A stretch of DNA of 5,421 nucleotides, taken from contig CANPNQ010000093.1 in the NCBI GenBank assembly GCA_947575425.1, forward strand, positions 1 to 5,421. The letters run 5' to 3'. Below are positions 5,070 through 5,421 of the stretch, one piece after another (position 1 is the first letter of the stretch; every line of letters starts with the position of its first letter). The stretch is from an uncultured Erysipelotrichaceae bacterium. GTDB taxonomy: Bacteria > Bacillota_I > Bacilli_A > Erysipelotrichales > Erysipelotrichaceae. The position numbers and the translations under genes are program-made. The notes beneath the pieces are model-generated. The model saw nothing but the letters and a program-made list of their open reading frames with translations. It made no database searches and was not told the DNA's origin.

Positions 5070-5141
5070 ATGATGCACCTGTCGATAGAAGAGGCAGGGA
5101 AACATACAAAAAAAGGGGATCATGAAGCATATCATATATGA
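5070..5141 (+). CDS. Possible 23-residue peptide or leader frame
   Basis: A double ATG (5070, 5073) stands at ideal distance from AGGAGGAG and opens a 23-codon frame beginning MMHLSIEEAGKHTKK, ending with TGA at 5139-5141. It is hydrophilic, with no membrane segment, and matches no family I know. It overlaps the start of the membrane protein (ATG 5122) by 20 bases in another frame. It could therefore act as a leader peptide that brings ribosomes to the next start. Alternatively it is the true N-terminus of the membrane protein separated by a one-base frame change at the A7G4 run (5108-5118): losing or skipping one base there joins the two frames. A competing 30-codon frame (5033-5125) ends in an ATGA overlap with the same downstream start, but its ribosome binding site abuts its ATG. 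Confidence 0.35.
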   Translation: MMHLSIEEAGKHTKKGDHEAYHI

Positions 5142-5421
5142 AGGAAAACAGATAACGATAAGAATAAGAGATGTAGTGATAGGAATCATTCTGCTTCTTT
5201 TATTCTTTTTTTGTGTGCGCAGCTGTGTACAGACTTCCATACAGGCAACGAAAGAGGATAAGATACAAGATCATTGCCTCATCATGAAAGCGAATGTCAA
5301 TGATCTACATGCCTTATTCAAACGCAGCGATCTGTGTTCCGAGGCGTGGTTTCGCGAATATGATGCCTTTATAGAGCGCTTGAAGGAACAGGAGGTCCTG
5401 CTGGATCAGGAAGCACAATCA
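5122..5421 (+). CDS. Single-pass membrane protein of unknown function (3' end outside the window)
   Basis: The frame is open from ATG 5122 to the window edge, 100 codons, and continues beyond. Residues 1-17 are basic and polar; 18-32 (VVIGIILLLLFFFCV) form one strong membrane segment, flanked by Arg14 and Arg16 inside and followed by RSC. The remainder (36-100) is hydrophilic and mostly helical, with a Glu/Lys/Gln-rich stretch near 85-99 (ERLKEQEVLLDQEAQ) that may form a coiled coil. The positive charges lie before the segment, so the long part would be outside the cell. Cysteines are at 31, 35, 52 and 72. I recognise no family. The start is the only ATG after an in-frame TAG at 5086-5088; AAGGGG lies just ahead with short spacing (3 bases), so initiation may depend on coupling to the overlapping upstream frames. 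Confidence 0.72.
   Translation, partial: MKHIIYEGKQITIRIRDVVIGIILLLLFFFCVRSCVQTSIQATKEDKIQDHCLIMKANVNDLHALFKRSDLCSEAWFREYDAFIERLKEQEVLLDQEAQS

Noticed and set aside
4998..5240. 80-codon hydrophobic minus-strand frame
   Set aside because: It is the reverse shadow of the A/T-rich region and the membrane-spanning codons of the plus-strand gene; no ribosome binding site.

Overview
The window looks like chromosomal DNA from a low-to-moderate GC Gram-positive anaerobe. Erysipelotrichia (the Clostridium innocuum / Solobacterium side of the Firmicutes) is my best guess, with other Clostridia possible. The reasons are strong AGGAGG-like ribosome binding sites, TATAAT-type promoters, a typical Firmicutes-style XRE regulator, and a two-gene SufC/SufB cassette of the short type known from Clostridia-like bacteria and methanogenic archaea. 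No mobile element, tRNA, rRNA or CRISPR array is visible. The taxon is an inference from style, not from a marker gene.

Layout. At 1-62 there may be the last 19 codons of a gene entering from the left. 63-264 is a convergent intergenic stretch with a candidate terminator for the leftward gene. 265-591 (minus) is a small XRE-type repressor. 592-719 is a divergent promoter region with a promoter for each direction and an inverted repeat centred on the regulator's own -10 box. 720-1853 (plus) encodes a 377-residue protein of unknown function. 1960-2904 (plus) encodes a P1-family (DmpA-like) self-processing aminopeptidase. 2905-3145 is intergenic, with a 12-bp palindrome just after the peptidase and an extended -10 promoter for the next operon. 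3146-3850 and 3859-4779 (plus) are a tightly coupled SufC-like ATPase and a short SufB/SufD-like scaffold. 4780-5069 is AT-rich and probably non-coding. 5070-5141 is a 23-codon reading frame with a perfect Shine-Dalgarno. It overlaps a single-pass membrane protein that starts at 5122 and runs off the right edge.

How the genes work together. The clearest functional unit is the SufC/SufB pair. By family knowledge it forms an ATP-driven Fe-S cluster scaffold, and here it stands without sufS, sufU or sufD, which fits the minimal SUF-like (SMS) type. The scaffold keeps the Cys and His that correspond to E. coli SufB Cys405 and His433. The regulator and the 377-residue protein share a divergent promoter region, so the regulator may control itself and perhaps its neighbour. 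The peptidase shows no obvious functional link to either side.

I do not see convincing evidence of a wholly new system. The most open questions are the cluster-site residues of the short SufB protein, the 377-residue protein, and the small-peptide/membrane-protein arrangement at the right edge with its A7G4 run.
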